Positions 35,240 through 46,738 of a DNA stretch of 64,000 nt are shown here, one piece after another. The translations under genes and the position numbers were made by a program. The notes under the pieces were generated by a model, which saw only the letters and a list, made by a program, of their open reading frames with translations, searched no databases and was not told where the DNA came from. The stretch's first letter is position 1. Each line of letters opens with the position of its first letter. Source of the DNA: Dryococelus australis (Eukaryota; Arthropoda; Insecta; Phasmatodea; Phasmatidae); NCBI GenBank assembly GCA_029891345.1, contig CM057009.1, positions 298,011,466 through 298,075,465 on the forward strand, read 5' to 3'.

Positions 35240-36570
35240 GAATGGACCAAATGATCAATTTGGGGAGCATTATAACTGTGAGCAGTACTTTTTCCAGGGA
35301 ACCAAGGGGAGTAAAAAAAAAAAAAAAGATACTAGATCGAAAAGAATCTGGGTTATACAATGAAATTATGAAGGTAGTACTGTATCTTTCTAATCATTCT
35401 AAGAGTTTGATGTGTGTTCTAGACAGCAACATAGTAGAACAGTTAAACTCCATAATTTCTAAATTTGTTGGTGGGAAGCACATGAACTACTCTTTCAAAA
35501 CGTAATACCAAGGAAGATGTGCTGCTGCTGTTTTTGCACATCAAACGAATAAGCCTCACTCAGTGTTACATAAAACCATGGGCCTCAATATCTTCCCCAA
35601 AAAGTTCATTAAACATCTGGAGCTAAGGAGATCCTTGAGGAGAATAAAAAGATGTTTTAAAATGGAGCTGTAAGAAAGCACTTTCGATCAGAACGGTAAA
35701 ACCTGGGACGTATCAGAATAACAATGAATATTATGGTCTGAACTGCGAAAAGCCAGACATTACTCCTGAGCAATGTTTGGAGGCAAAAAATGTATTACTG
35801 CAGTCATATGCTTGTTCCAAAGAAGAACGTACTCATATAGAGAGAGCTACAGTTCTTCACGCTGGAAGTGGACAATGGTAAGAAGTAAGAAGAAAATGCT
35901 CACTGCTCCACCTTTTGGAAAAGTGTGTCGCCGCCATCCTACAAGTCGCAAAAATATCATCAAGATATTGATTTATTCGAAGGATATTCACAATTTTCCA
36001 TCGCTGTCTCATGGGAGAAAGTACGAATCCACAACACTTGCACAATTTGAAGCTCAGAAGATATTGGAAGTTAAGAAGTGTGGTTTGTTTATCAACCAAA
36101 ATCTCTCATATTTTAGGAGCTATTCCCGATGGACTGTTGTAAGAAGAGGGAATTGTTGAAATTAAATGTCCACTGTCTGCAGCAAGAATGGGTCTAGACT
36201 TGGCAGTGTCAAAAGGCAAGATTAAGTTTCTCACCTACAGTGATGGTAAGACTAACATCATTGAAGTGAACAAAAGTCATGAATATTTCTACCTAATCAA
36301 AGGGCAACTGCATATTACGAAAAGGAAGTTCTGTCATCTTTGTGTATGGACAAGTGAAAGCCACAAAATAAAATTTATAACAAAACTGAAAAAGATGACA
36401 CATTTTGCGATGACTGCATTAAGCCGTATTTAACAAAATTCTTCTTTGACTGTATACTTCCAGAAATTGTGGACCTACGTCACACAAGAAATATGGAAAT
36501 ACGGGATCCGGATAACCTAACAGAATCTCAGAAAAAGCAGTCTCTAAAGTGTGGAAAAAAGAAAACTTTA
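35240..36570 (+). pseudogene. YqaJ-type exonuclease/recombinase, frameshifted
   Basis: This is a remnant of a YqaJ-domain protein (phage lambda exonuclease-like nuclease), a family abundant in arthropod genomes, probably spread by transposons. Seen in successive frames: SGLYNEIMKVVLYLSNHSKS, VEQLNSIISKFVGGKHMNYS, VCRRHPTSRKNIIK, SHGRKYESTTLAQFE and KCGLFIN. Then comes a PDG aspartate followed by GIVEIKCPLSAARM, which carries the ExK of the nuclease site. KGQLHITKRKFCHLCVWT and LPEIVDLRHTRNMEIRDPDN follow at the end. At least three frameshifts and several stops break it. Catalytic D and ExK are still readable, so decay is mostly by indels. Confidence 0.85.
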
Positions 36571-37149
36571 TTCCCACATATGATCTATTATGATATATTT
36601 TACTGGGACTTATGCTATGAGTAAGATCCTCCATTCTATCCCTTATTATGTTACCATAACTTCTCCTAAAGTACAGAAAATATCAAGAGTTCTTTTTACT
36701 GAAAATGTGTTTTGCAGTGTCATCTTGTCATGACGAGTGAGATGTCAAATTATCCTAAATATAATGCAGGTCAAATTCAATTTGTAAAATTCTGCTTTCA
36801 TATATATTAATTAATTTGCAAGTATACATTGTGCACACTACTTGTACTTTGCTCATAATATAATTTATGCTTTGTTTATCATATATAGGATGTCATGTAT
36901 TTTTGTTACAACTTTCTATGTTTTCTGTGGTTAGTATTAATATCACTGTTTTAGACATATATAAACAATATGTGGGATGAGCCATTAGCACCAAGACTAG
37001 AAGGCCTTACAACCTATAGTCCAACCAATGACGTTTCGGATAGGCGGCAATAATTTCTGTTATGTCCAATATGGCTATAAGTTTAGCTTTTTACAGTGGC
37101 ATGTGATGGTTTTCACTTTATTTATGTATATTTGTTCAGCGAAAGTGCA

Positions 37150-37300
37150 ATTCTCTATGGTGTTCAAGTCTTGTGTCCCTGTGCGTCGTGGAAATTATCC
37201 AAACGTACCAAAGGTGCACGTTTTTAAATTTTCCTGATGAAGAAAGAAATAATGCATTGCTGAACGCAATACCAAGAGAACTCCGTGCATAGGAAGAATC
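37150..37300 (+). pseudogene. Possible THAP-like zinc-finger fragment
   Basis: The frame reads FKSCVPVRRGNYPNVPKVHV, then FKF, a stop, and in the next frame DEERNNALLNAIPREL. The spacing of KSCV, VFKF, DEER and AI-x-RE is THAP-like, but only one of the expected zinc ligands is visible, so this is weak. Confidence 0.3.
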
Positions 37301-37850
37301 TGAGTGCCTATTTATCAAAGTATTCAGTGGCAATTGTTGTATATAAAAGATGATTGCTGCACTGTATAAAGAAGTTAGTTTAAAAATGCCAAACATTTTG
37401 ATAGCCTAAGATGTGTAGCTACATAGCCACAAAACAGAGAAAAGGAAATACTATTAGACTCCTTTAACAATTTATTTTTTATTTTTCGATAAGTTACTTA
37501 GCATAACATGTCTGTAATTCTCTCAAATATTAAGCACAGACATCTGATTGCTTTCATCTGATGTACTGAAATAAAGCTTAAACGTTCCCTTTTCGCCCCA
37601 TTGTATTTACCGTTTTAAGCTTTAAAAGAAAAATTTGGCTATGCAAGATAACATACACTTAATCCATTTTGCCTTAGTGTGATTACAAAATCAACTACTC
37701 TTGTCTCACATTGCAATTAAAGATGTAGATGTAAGCTGTAGCAGCATCAAATTTCACGTCCTAACTTTCCATGTTTGTAACATAATGTTTTCATATATGT
37801 AATTGTTGCTAATTTGCAAACGATCTTGGGACAGACAATAAGGCACCCAG
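37301..37850. other. AT-rich spacer, nothing recognised
   Basis: No features are supported. Confidence 0.4.
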
Positions 37851-37929
37851 GTGACTGGCAGTGGGAGTAAGAGCCAACCACCCTCCTGCAGTCCGAAATG
37901 TTTGCCTAGAAGCTCTAACCCACCAACGG

Positions 37930-38384
37930 TGAGTTCAGGAGGACCACGAGAAATATATCAATCAGAACTACCAGAAACACAAGATCAGAGTCAGAACCTT
38001 AGACATGGGAGACAAGGTCCTCCTCAAGAATTACCCTCTTAGCAGCACCCGTCACAAGTTTTGCGCTGGCCTAGCACAAAAGTGCAAGGGACCCTACACC
38101 ATTGTCGGTAGACAGGAAAATGTCTATTGGGCCGAAGATGAGAGAGGCTGGGTGAGAAAAGCAACCAGGGGGCAGCTGAAGCCTTGCCCCCCTGGAACAG
38201 AAAGACCCGCCGAAGACCCCCACCCAGTACATGGGCAGACATAGTGGAGGAGGATGAGCCCTGGATGAAGCGCGAACCGAACCCCTTCCGAGACCCCAAA
38301 GCCAGACCACCAAAAACCAGAACCAGCCGCAAACCTCGGACTCTACGCCCGAAACTCAAGGAAGAGAAGGAGGTGGTGCAGTAA
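37930..38384 (+). pseudogene. Ty3/gypsy integrase C-terminal tail
   Basis: The frame reads LDMGDKVLLKNYPLSSTRHK, then FCAGLAQKCKGPYTIVGRQE and NVYWAEDERG. This is the GDKVLLKN ... KFxAGLAxKxKGPY block characteristic of the integrase C-terminus in metazoan gypsy elements. The upstream core, reverse transcriptase and gag are missing. The frame stops at 38242. A second frame continues to 38384 with a basic, proline-rich tail (KARPPKTRTSRKPRTLRPKL) that is usual at the very end of gypsy pol. Confidence 0.8.
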
Positions 38385-38485
38385 ACAAAAGTGAGCAAGG
38401 AGCGCCACATCTATGAGAAAATAACCCCCTGTCACTGGAATGGTTCGTACAGATCACAACCCTCTTCCCCTTCTGGGTACATGTA

Positions 38486-39589
38486 ATGAAGGAGCACAAA
38501 GGGGCAAAGCAACTCCAGGATAAGCAGCTCAGAGTTATCCTGGCGGTCCCCAAAGGACTGGGAACACTTAGACACACACCAAGACCAAGCCAGATGATGG
38601 AGAGGCTGACCGAAGAAGGTGAGGACCTACCTCCTTTGTTGCCTCCCCGTGAGTCAACCCATCAGGATGAGCTCAGCTGTGTCGCTGTGCCAGATGGAAA
38701 AGTGGAGCAGCTGGCAGAGTCCGAACCCCGGACAGATGAGTCCACACCAACAATCGTGGCAGGGATAGAATCTGAATCCTCGGTCCCGACTCCCCACACC
38801 TAAAAGGACGAGCCCAGCACTGCCACTGCACCGGATGGGTACGTCGAATAGCCGAATGAGCCCGAACCTCAGGCAGATTAGTCTCCAATGCCAGCAGTCA
38901 AGGCAGGAGTTGAGTCTGAACCCTTGGCGCCCACTCCCCGCACCCAGCAGGATGAGCCCAGCAGTGCCGCTGTGCTGGATGGCAATGTGGAACAGCTGGC
39001 GGAGTCCGAACCCCGTATAGATGAGTCCGCACCCACACCAGCAGTTGATGCAGGAGTCTAGTCTGAACCCTTGGTCTCTACTCACCGCACCCAACAGGAT
39101 GAGCCCAGCAGTGTTGCTGTGCTGGACAGCAACATGGAACAGCTGGCCGAGTCTGAAGCCCGGACAGATGAGTCTGTACCTAAACAAGCAGTCGAGGCAG
39201 GGGTCAAGTCTGAACCCTTGGCCCCAGTTCCCTGTATCCAGCAGGACAAGCCCAGCAGTACCCCTATGTTGGACGGCAACATGGAGCAGCTGGCGGAATG
39301 CAAAAAACCAGGACACACGAGTCTGCAACCGGAGGGAGTGGGGAGTGATGCCGAACGCTGGCACCTCGCTGAAACAGCCCAGAGACAACAGCAGCCGCTG
39401 CACGCCGCTGCACAGCCTTCCAAGGTCAAGTCGACAGGTACCATAAAACTACGTGGCGACAGTCATGCGGAGCTGTGTGTGGCCGTGGCCATATCCGCGG
39501 GACACAGAATTAAGAAGCCGCAAAGTAAATGCCACCCCCAAACACCCGAACCCATAGACAGTAAAAAAGAGGGGGAAAGAAAGCCATAG
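38486..39589 (+). pseudogene. Accessory ORF with a tandem 49-residue repeat
   Basis: Downstream of the integrase tail an ORF starts at 38486 (MKEHKGAKQLQDKQLRVILA). It passes into about 4.5 copies of an acidic unit of the type QDEPSSVAVLDSNMEQLAES, followed by E.RTDES and a SEPLAP.P linker. It ends with KVKSTGTIKLRGDSHAELCV and a lysine-rich tail. Units start at 38663, 38804, 38948, 39095 and 39242. Their lengths are 141, 144, 147 and 147 bp, all multiples of three. A few stops now interrupt it (for example at the ends of units 1 and 3). It may be an element-specific third ORF; no known domain was recognised. Confidence 0.6.
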
Positions 39590-40790
39590 AAAGCTTTTGT
39601 AGTTAAAATGAAATTTGAGCGACACCAGTAAGTGCCCCGTCAATCGTAAATGTTGATAGTATGGTACAACGAACAAGTAGAGGCCACAAAATAAATTAAC
39701 CAGTAAGCCGTAAAAGCTCCGTGAAAACAGTGACTGTAAATAAACTGGTTTAGTGTTAATAGAATAAGGGTCAAAAGCCGCGATGACAGAGACATCATAA
39801 TCATAAATCCAATGACAAATGGAGACCATAAATGTAAACCCGTTAGAGAGTAGATAAATTAAGTCTGAAGCAGTGTGACCGGGTACTCAAATAAAAACAT
39901 GCCTACCTGCTGAATAGTAACCCTGAACTCATGGCGTATCCCTGAACTCTCCCCAAGGTGAAAGGAAGTACATGGAAAGGTAGGACGATGAATAGGTGGA
40001 AGCCTGCCTAACAGAAACTGTTTAGCTGAAAGGAATTATTGTTGTAAATAACTTTAAAGTGCCATTCTGTGTCTTTTGAGTGCCATATGTTATTTTTCTA
40101 ATTGTAGGTGACCCATACACATTTTTTGTAGGTAAGTGTATATATATGATTTCAGTGTAATTCACGTAGCTTAGGTTAAGTATTATATCCTGGGAACATA
40201 GGGTTCGGAAAGCCTTATTATCACTCCCTAGAGTCAAACTAGTCACATGTAACGTGAACCGGCTCTACAACCCATAGGAGGCTCCAGAGTAAGCCACTTT
40301 TAACACACCTTCAGCGCCAGGGCAGGCAGAAAGATAGATTTGACCACACCCATGTGAGTTTGGGATTGTAAATACCTTACTTGCCCCAGTGATAAAGTTT
40401 GCATGCAAGCCTGTAAATTACACTTTTCAGGTTAAAACTGTTAACCTCTGTGTATGTTACCATAGCCCTTAGCAATTTTTTGTGAGCATGACATATTTTC
40501 ACATTCCTTGAAGGGATGCGAAAACTCACCTGAAACCCCAGTTACTCCCTCCATGCAACACAACTCCCCAGGGGGCCAAAGCCATTAGTGCATCACCTGC
40601 CAAGTGACACATCCAGAAGAGACAGAGCAACCAGCAAAACCAGCATGTGCCAGCGTCGCGCAGAGAGCGTACAGAAGAGCAGCCGCGACAGAAGCGAAAG
40701 CCACCTACATTAAGGCGACAGTCCAACATCACCCACCCACAAGAATTAACATGATGATTCTATGTTGCATGGGAAGGGGGGATTGATGTG
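39590..40790. other. Non-coding stretch before the LTR
   Basis: It has no ORF of note. It ends in GGGAAGGGGGG (40770-40780), a likely polypurine tract directly before the LTR. Confidence 0.45.
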
Positions 40791-41740
40791 TGTGTAATAT
40801 GTATATATGCCTTTTATTTTTTTGCTGCAACTACACATCATCACGTGAACGGCACATGCCCTACAAGTGATACAACCCTGAACTGCAGCTATCCAAGCCA
40901 ACATTACATCTCATATAACAAGGTGGATGCCTGGATACCATAATGCACCTGAAGGAAGAATATATATAATCGTCCCCACCTTAAATAAAACCTAGTGAAA
41001 TGGGAAAATACTAGTAAGCCACGCAAGTGAAGCTGCACCTGAGCTCACGCAGCCGATACAACCTGCACACAAGGAAGGCCTGCTTCCAGCCAACCCAAGA
41101 GATGGCAGCAGAGTACAGCTCCACCTATGAGGAAGAAGGCACCCCTGTCAAAGCTATCCAAAGACTGAAGGCACCCGAGACAACCCCTAGCGCAGGAGAA
41201 TATATGTCCCTGCACCGCTGAAGAACGGCAGTTGATATTCAGCAGCTCACACCACTACCTCGTGTGCTGAAGCTCTCTGCTCTGTCTGCTCTCTTCCGCT
41301 CTCCTCACAAGAGACCGTTTGATCACCAGCTACAAATGCTGGACTTCATCAAGCACGTGTTGCCCCTCCAGAAGAGTCATTGTCCGCCCTTCCCTCTTAC
41401 ACTTGACACTTGCCATCAACCCACACCCCATAACCCCACTTAAGTCCCTTCAGGACACCACCAGCTACAGTTAAGGTTTAGTTGATATAACTGTTACTGA
41501 ATTTGTTGCTCTGTGCTATTCTTGCTCGCCCTTTGGCAAGGCTTTACAAGCAGACATGCCACATCACCTGTCTTTGATTTCCTTCTGAGAGTTATAATCA
41601 GTGCTTTGGTTACAGTTGGAGAGTATGGGTCACAGTGTTTCATCCTGGATAGAATAAAACTCGTATCCAGTTAAACTGTCGTGTGCTTTTTCTTGTGTGA
41701 GTTGTGCTTAGTCATCCCCTGTAAGCATTACCCCCCACAA
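40789..41740 (+). mobile_element. Probable LTR (gypsy-type)
   Basis: It starts TGTGTGTGTAA after a purine tract and includes TATATAATC and GAATATATGTCC motifs. The TGCTGAAGCTCTCTGC block is shared with 33.1 kb, and AATAAAAC at 41653 is a likely polyadenylation signal. It may end at CCCCCCACA near 41740. The terminal bases are estimates. Its 5' neighbour is integrase-derived, so on that side it behaves as a 3' LTR. Confidence 0.55.
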
Positions 41741-42800
41741 TGGAGAGGCAAGGAACTGCGGATTTGATACTGGTTTTACCTAACTTAGTGTAGGACTGAG
41801 GCCTGTCCCCTAAAAAGGACTTGATGTACGTCATCAATACACAAATTATTAGATGGCCACCTATACTGTAGATCAGACATTTAAAGGTACCTGGTGCACA
41901 CGTATGGTAGAGCCATGACCACTAGCAAGACACACGACGAAGGAGGTAGATTCTCTTTGTCAGCTAACTCACTCCAGCCACAGTGTATAAACTTGCCAGA
42001 GGGAGCGCAAAGTCTGGCAAGGAAGGATCTACCCCTCCTGAAACACACTCTAAATAGGGAAATCACTGCCTGCCACCCCGTTGCGGAAGTGAACCATAGC
42101 ACTTCATCCCCGGCAAATGCTGTTGACCTGCAGGAGGGGTAGTAAGTGGAGTGACAGGAAGACTGCTAGATCCTAACTGGAAAACAAGCACTACTTAAAA
42201 AACTTGTCCTAGCCTTCAGCTACCTGACCCACCAGGAACAAGCTCACGCCACCTGCCAACTGTTGAGGTCTCACCTAACAGTTCCCCTTTGTCACTTGTT
42301 TGGACTCCTGGTGACACTCCCTGGAGATGCACACCCAGACGTCGAGTTCCTCCGCCTACGCTTACTACAGGAACTTGGCATCAAAGCAGCTGATGACGTA
42401 GAACCTGTACCACCAACCAGCACCAGTGAGCTGGAAACCCACCAGGTGCAGCCGAACCAACCTCTCAGTTGAGCCATCCAGCAGATGTCGTTGCCACCAG
42501 CCCGCTGGGTCAAGAGACACAACACCGGTCCTATGCTGACAAGCACCTGATGCCCAGCAGTGGGAGGTAAGCAGCAGCTCCACTGATAACCCGCACATGC
42601 AAGCCCATACTAGTGCAGCTAGACTTCGTGCCAAGCCAGCGGCCTACCTGCCTGACTTTATGGAAAGGCACCATAAAAGCCACGCTCCAGATTTTACAGA
42701 CCCCGCCACAATAAGGTCTGTACCCCCACACCTATGCAACTGATTTAGCACAGAACTAAGAAACATACAACTATTGAGATGCCGACGTACTCCTGTCCCT
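41741..42800 (+). mobile_element. Leader or gag-like sequence following the LTR
   Basis: GC-richer than the surroundings, with a plus-strand frame reading RSHLTVPLCHLFGLLVTLPG and VEFLRLRLLQELGIKAADDV (42263-42472). This looks protein-like but is not recognised. Its position directly after an LTR, with TGGAGAGGCAAGG as a possible primer site, suggests a leader plus gag. That would make the LTR at 40.8 kb shared by two internal regions. Speculative. Confidence 0.35.
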
Positions 42801-42996
42801 ATACCATCACACATAACCAGTATCTTATTACTTATTCACAAAATGATCACTTCCTTTATTAAAAAATAATAAGTATAAAATGTATGATTATTATGCAATA
42901 AAATAAGGTATTCAGAAAGTAACAGAGAATATCTTTGCTAAATGTTTCATAATAACTTCTACCATAAAATACTTAATTATCACACTCTGAGCTTAC

Positions 42997-43058
42997 CTGA
43001 GACACTACTGTAGGTGATAATACTTCTCCAGCTTCTTGTATGTCATAGCCCTTCTTGC
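42997..43058 (-). CDS. Internal 62-bp exon of the minus-strand host gene
   Basis: Acceptor CAATATTTTTATTTCAG before GCAAGAAG at 43058 and donor TCTCAG|GTAAGC at 42997 are both near-consensus. In phase 1 the first two bases complete a glycine codon with the G left by the exon ending at 52607. The frame then reads KKGYDIQEAGEVLSPTVVSQ and ends in phase 0, exactly what the 26918 exon requires. In the other two frames the exon contains stops. This small exon is the link that ties the 52.7 kb exon to the 26.9 kb exon. Confidence 0.8.
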
Positions 43059-44112
43059 CTGAAATAAAAATATTGCGTTATCTTCCACTTAATAAATTAT
43101 GGTAATAATGTAGCAAGTGAGAAAGTCTTAAGTCAAATGTGAACTGCATAACAATCAGATGCAATGCAACTGGTTATAATTAAAATTGTAATTTATTAAG
43201 AATAAGATATGCTAATCACATGACCAAACATGATTTGTTTGCCTGAAATGGCAGAGAACTAAACTTCCAGACAAAAAATTACTCATTCCATTTTATTATA
43301 TTGTAAACTGAATGAATACTATCGTGCAGATCTGATAAATAAGGTAGGTGAATACATTGGACTCTCGATAATTTATTTTTCAGTGGACTAACAAGAAGAA
43401 ACAAAGCATGTGGGAAAACAATCGATGGGGACTTGAATTTTAGACCTGAGAAATATTGTACATACCCTCTAAATAAACGTTTGTTTAAACCAACAGTCTA
43501 AAGATGTCATGAAAAACAACTTGTTGAAATTGATCTATTATTAAATATTTACTTTAAAGTAAAAACTTTAAATATTGAAATTGAGCAAAATTAAATTTTT
43601 ATGTATATTAATATTTTCATCCAGTGTTCTTTTATCAGCAGAGCCATACTCAATCCCTCAGGTAACATTACCACAACTGATTTATTTGCGACAATTTTTG
43701 TCAGTCTTTACTTGCCGAGTCTTTTTAAAAACTCTACGATTCAAACAAAACTCACAGCTGATAGACATGTCAAAATACCTCCACTGCTATAGTCTCATTC
43801 CAAATTAAATTTTATAACAAGACTAATAGCAACAAGGGTTAGAGAATATTCCCTGCTATGGAAACTTTGTCACGGTGACAAGCAGTGACAGATGTTTGTA
43901 AGTCACTGCTTTTGCTCATTATTCCTCTAATGGTGCTTGGGTTGCAGGATGCAAGCGCTTTGACCTTGTTGGGACATACTACAGAACGTTTCAAGCCATT
44001 TGGTAATAAATCTCGCAGTTAGAATCCAAGGCATGTCTGTTGTCATGCTGAACTCTGCAGCAATGCTGAAGAATTCGGTGCTACATTTATGTAATGAATT
44101 TATTGAATTTTG
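43059..44112. other. AT-rich intronic sequence left of the BEL/Pao element
   Basis: Short frames only; nothing was recognised. Confidence 0.4.
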
Positions 44113-44225
44113 TGTTGTGTATTGTGTAGTAAAACTTGTATATATATTTACACAAAACCCTAATGACATGTGTATATCTTCGCATGGACTAATTTCTTCA
44201 ACTATAAGGCGCTGCTGTAAGTAGT
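44113..44225 (+). repeat. 5' LTR of the BEL/Pao element
   Basis: Matches 49560-49671 over about 105 bp, including ATGTGTATATCT and CGCATGGACTAATTTCTTCAAC. Confidence 0.7.
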
Positions 44226-44760
44226 TCATGACATCAGTGTGATTAAAGATGGTGATGTGGTAAGTTTGCCACGAGTGTGTCCGGCATTATTTGTATCATT
44301 TTAAGTGTTTTTACAGTATTCTTGCAACATTTTTTGGTTCTTCGGGTATGATTACTCGTCCGTGCTTTTGGTGTAGTGAGAAGGTTGCATTTTTTCTTTG
44401 TTTGTTTACATTTTCTATGTAATTCAAGTATCACTTCAAGCTTGTGAAATTTACCACGGCCGTTCTGAATCCACTCATCACTGAAGCATCCTAGGAAGAA
44501 CGACAGATTTTTCATTTTATCCCATTGGTTTATGAGAAATATTGCTGTGCTGGTAAACGTTTCATCGAAATTATGTTGTTGTTTCTAGTTTATTTTTATA
44601 CTCTTGTTCATGTGTTCAACATGTGGGTGAGTAGTTTTTTGTCTGTTCCTGTACAGCATCCTGCATGCAGGGTCTGTAGAGAGAATAAGTATTTTCGCAT
44701 TTGAGAGGAGTCATTGTTTATGTTTGGCTACCAAATACGTTTTTCCTAACCTGTTTTTGA

Positions 44761-45957
44761 ATGTATTTTCTGTTCTGCTTGAACCCCCTTACTGCATCTG
44801 GAATTGCACGCATCTTGATTGGTCAATCAGTAGACATGGGTTTACAAGTATTGTTACTAAAGTTACAGTTTCAAGAAATTAAACTAAAACATGTCGACGA
44901 TAGGGTAATTGCTCTTGTAAAGGCACCAGAAGTTGTAATAAGTACTGTTCGTGAAGTGTATGTGTTTGGCACACAATTAGATACTATCGAGGCCACGGTA
45001 AATTCATTGTTCAACAAAATTTTACAAGCAAAACCCTTGACTGAAAACTCTGATGAAATCTGCTTACATCTAAGCACGAGTCTTTCTTTGCTTTAATGTC
45101 CAATGTTCAATGTAACATACCTGATTTTTGTCCACCGTTGTTGTTCAAACCTCATCAAACCCAGATATTACTTACACATCTGCCACTGCAAATGTTTGTC
45201 TTCTGGAAATCAATTTGCCTTCCTTTTCGGGTCAGTGGGAAGAGTGGCCAATGTTTTCCCAACAGTATCAAGATACGATCCATGACAGTCAAGCCCTGAC
45301 TGACACTGATAAATTTCAATATTTGTTGGGATGTTTGAGGGGGGAGTCATTACAGTTGGTCAAAATCTGTCAGTTAGTGCTGAGGACTATTCAGTTGCCT
45401 GGGAACTTCTTATATCCCAATATCTGAATTCAAATAAATTAACTACCTTGTGCAAAAAATAGGGTACTTAATTTGCGTGATGTAAACTCCACAGACCACA
45501 AGTCTATTAGACAGTTAAATAACACTTTCAGTGAAAATGCTCATGCCCTAGAAGAGCTAGTATGTGATATTACAGAAAATAATGCAGTGCTTGTAACAAT
45601 CTTGTCACATAAATTTAATGTAGTTATCAAGACAAAGATTGAAAATTCACGCATAAACAGCGCTGACATATTTACCACTGTTTCAGAACTGCTTTTCTGC
45701 AATTGAGGGTAGCTAAGATGGATAGTGCTATGAATGTGGGGAGCACGATTATTGCGGGTCAAGGATATGAAAAACCTTCTATAAAGTCAAGTCACACTAC
45801 TACTCAACAGAAGTCAAGACACACAACTTCTCAACAGAGGTCAGTGTTTCTTATAAAATCTGAACCCAGATTTCCAAGGTCGTGCCCAGTATGTCAGAAA
45901 CCCTCTCACTCCATTTACAAATATCCGGAGTTAACCAATGCATCACCTAATAATTAA
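44761..45957 (+). pseudogene. BEL/Pao gag with zinc knuckles, frameshifted
   Basis: The first frame (44761-45096) holds an N-terminal helical region. The next (45128-45427) carries the gag core LPSFSGQWEEWPMFSQQYQD, then DKFQYLLGCLRGESLQLVK, the DUF1759-type motif of BEL/Pao gag. A frameshift at about 45355 moves the reading to a frame with SAEDYSVAWELL. The frame at 45473-45706 continues the helical part (NAHALEELV). At 45703-45957 comes a CPVC knuckle whose third and fourth ligands are partly lost, and a second knuckle CLNYHRAGHVLADC follows after a stop. Confidence 0.8.
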
Positions 45958-46179
45958 CAGACAATGGTTCCCAAAAACCAACTGTGTTTGAACTATCACA
46001 GAGCAGGCCATGTGTTAGCAGATTGTGCTTACTCCCATACATGTTTCTGATGTAAACAGAAGCATCACACCCTGCTCTAGATAGATTGTGAGCCTAATCC
46101 AACTCCAAGGAGTAAATACCAAGGTTCTGACCACACTGAAGATCCGAGCAGTATAACTGCAGGAGTGTCAGCTCATGAC

Positions 46180-46632
46180 CGTAGACCTGTCTTACCGTCA
46201 ACAGCTTAGGCATCATTCATCTCGGAAGCCTCAGCAGTGGTACTGTGTCTGCCCCTTCATAAGGCCCTTGAAAGAGTTTCCGGTCTTTCTCCAGGAGCTG
46301 TAAATCTAAAGGGTCTAATCAGTTGTAAAATTCATTTATCTATGGAGCCTCAATGCACTATTGATGACTCTCTGTTTGTTGTGTCCAAAATTATCAGTAA
46401 TTTACCACGGGCTTCTGTGGTTCACCATGTCCAAATCAAGTTGGGTTCCCTTCCTCTGGCAGACCCTCAATTTATCAAGCCTGCATTCATTGACATGTTG
46501 TTAGGGGCTGATGTTTATGCACATGTGTGTTTGAGTGGCAGATTGGAGTTAGGACAGCATATACCTGCGGTACTGGAGATAAAATTTAGTTGGGTACTGC
46601 TGGAAGAATACCCAGAGTCTTCCACTGACTGA
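46180..46632 (+). pseudogene. BEL/Pao aspartic protease region
   Basis: The open frame reads HKALERVSGLSPGAVNLKGL, PLADPQFIKPAFIDMLLGAD, VYAHVCLSG and a final segment around LEIKFSWVLL. The IDxLLGADV and F.W.L pattern is the conserved second half of the BEL/Pao retropepsin region (DUF1758/peptidase A17). The catalytic aspartate loop itself falls in the interrupted stretch just upstream. Confidence 0.8.
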
Positions 46633-46738
46633 ATCGGATCACAGTCTAGTTTTAATGTTTGTTGGTATGGATGATTAGCTGGATTTGTCTTTGAAGTGAT
46701 TCTGGGAACTCGAAGAACCCCTTTGTGCCAGTACAAGG

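Noticed and set aside
38654..39444. Long minus-strand ORFs opposite the tandem repeat
   Set aside because: They are mirror frames of the plus-strand repeat; the plus frame has the family-like upstream context and in-frame unit lengths.
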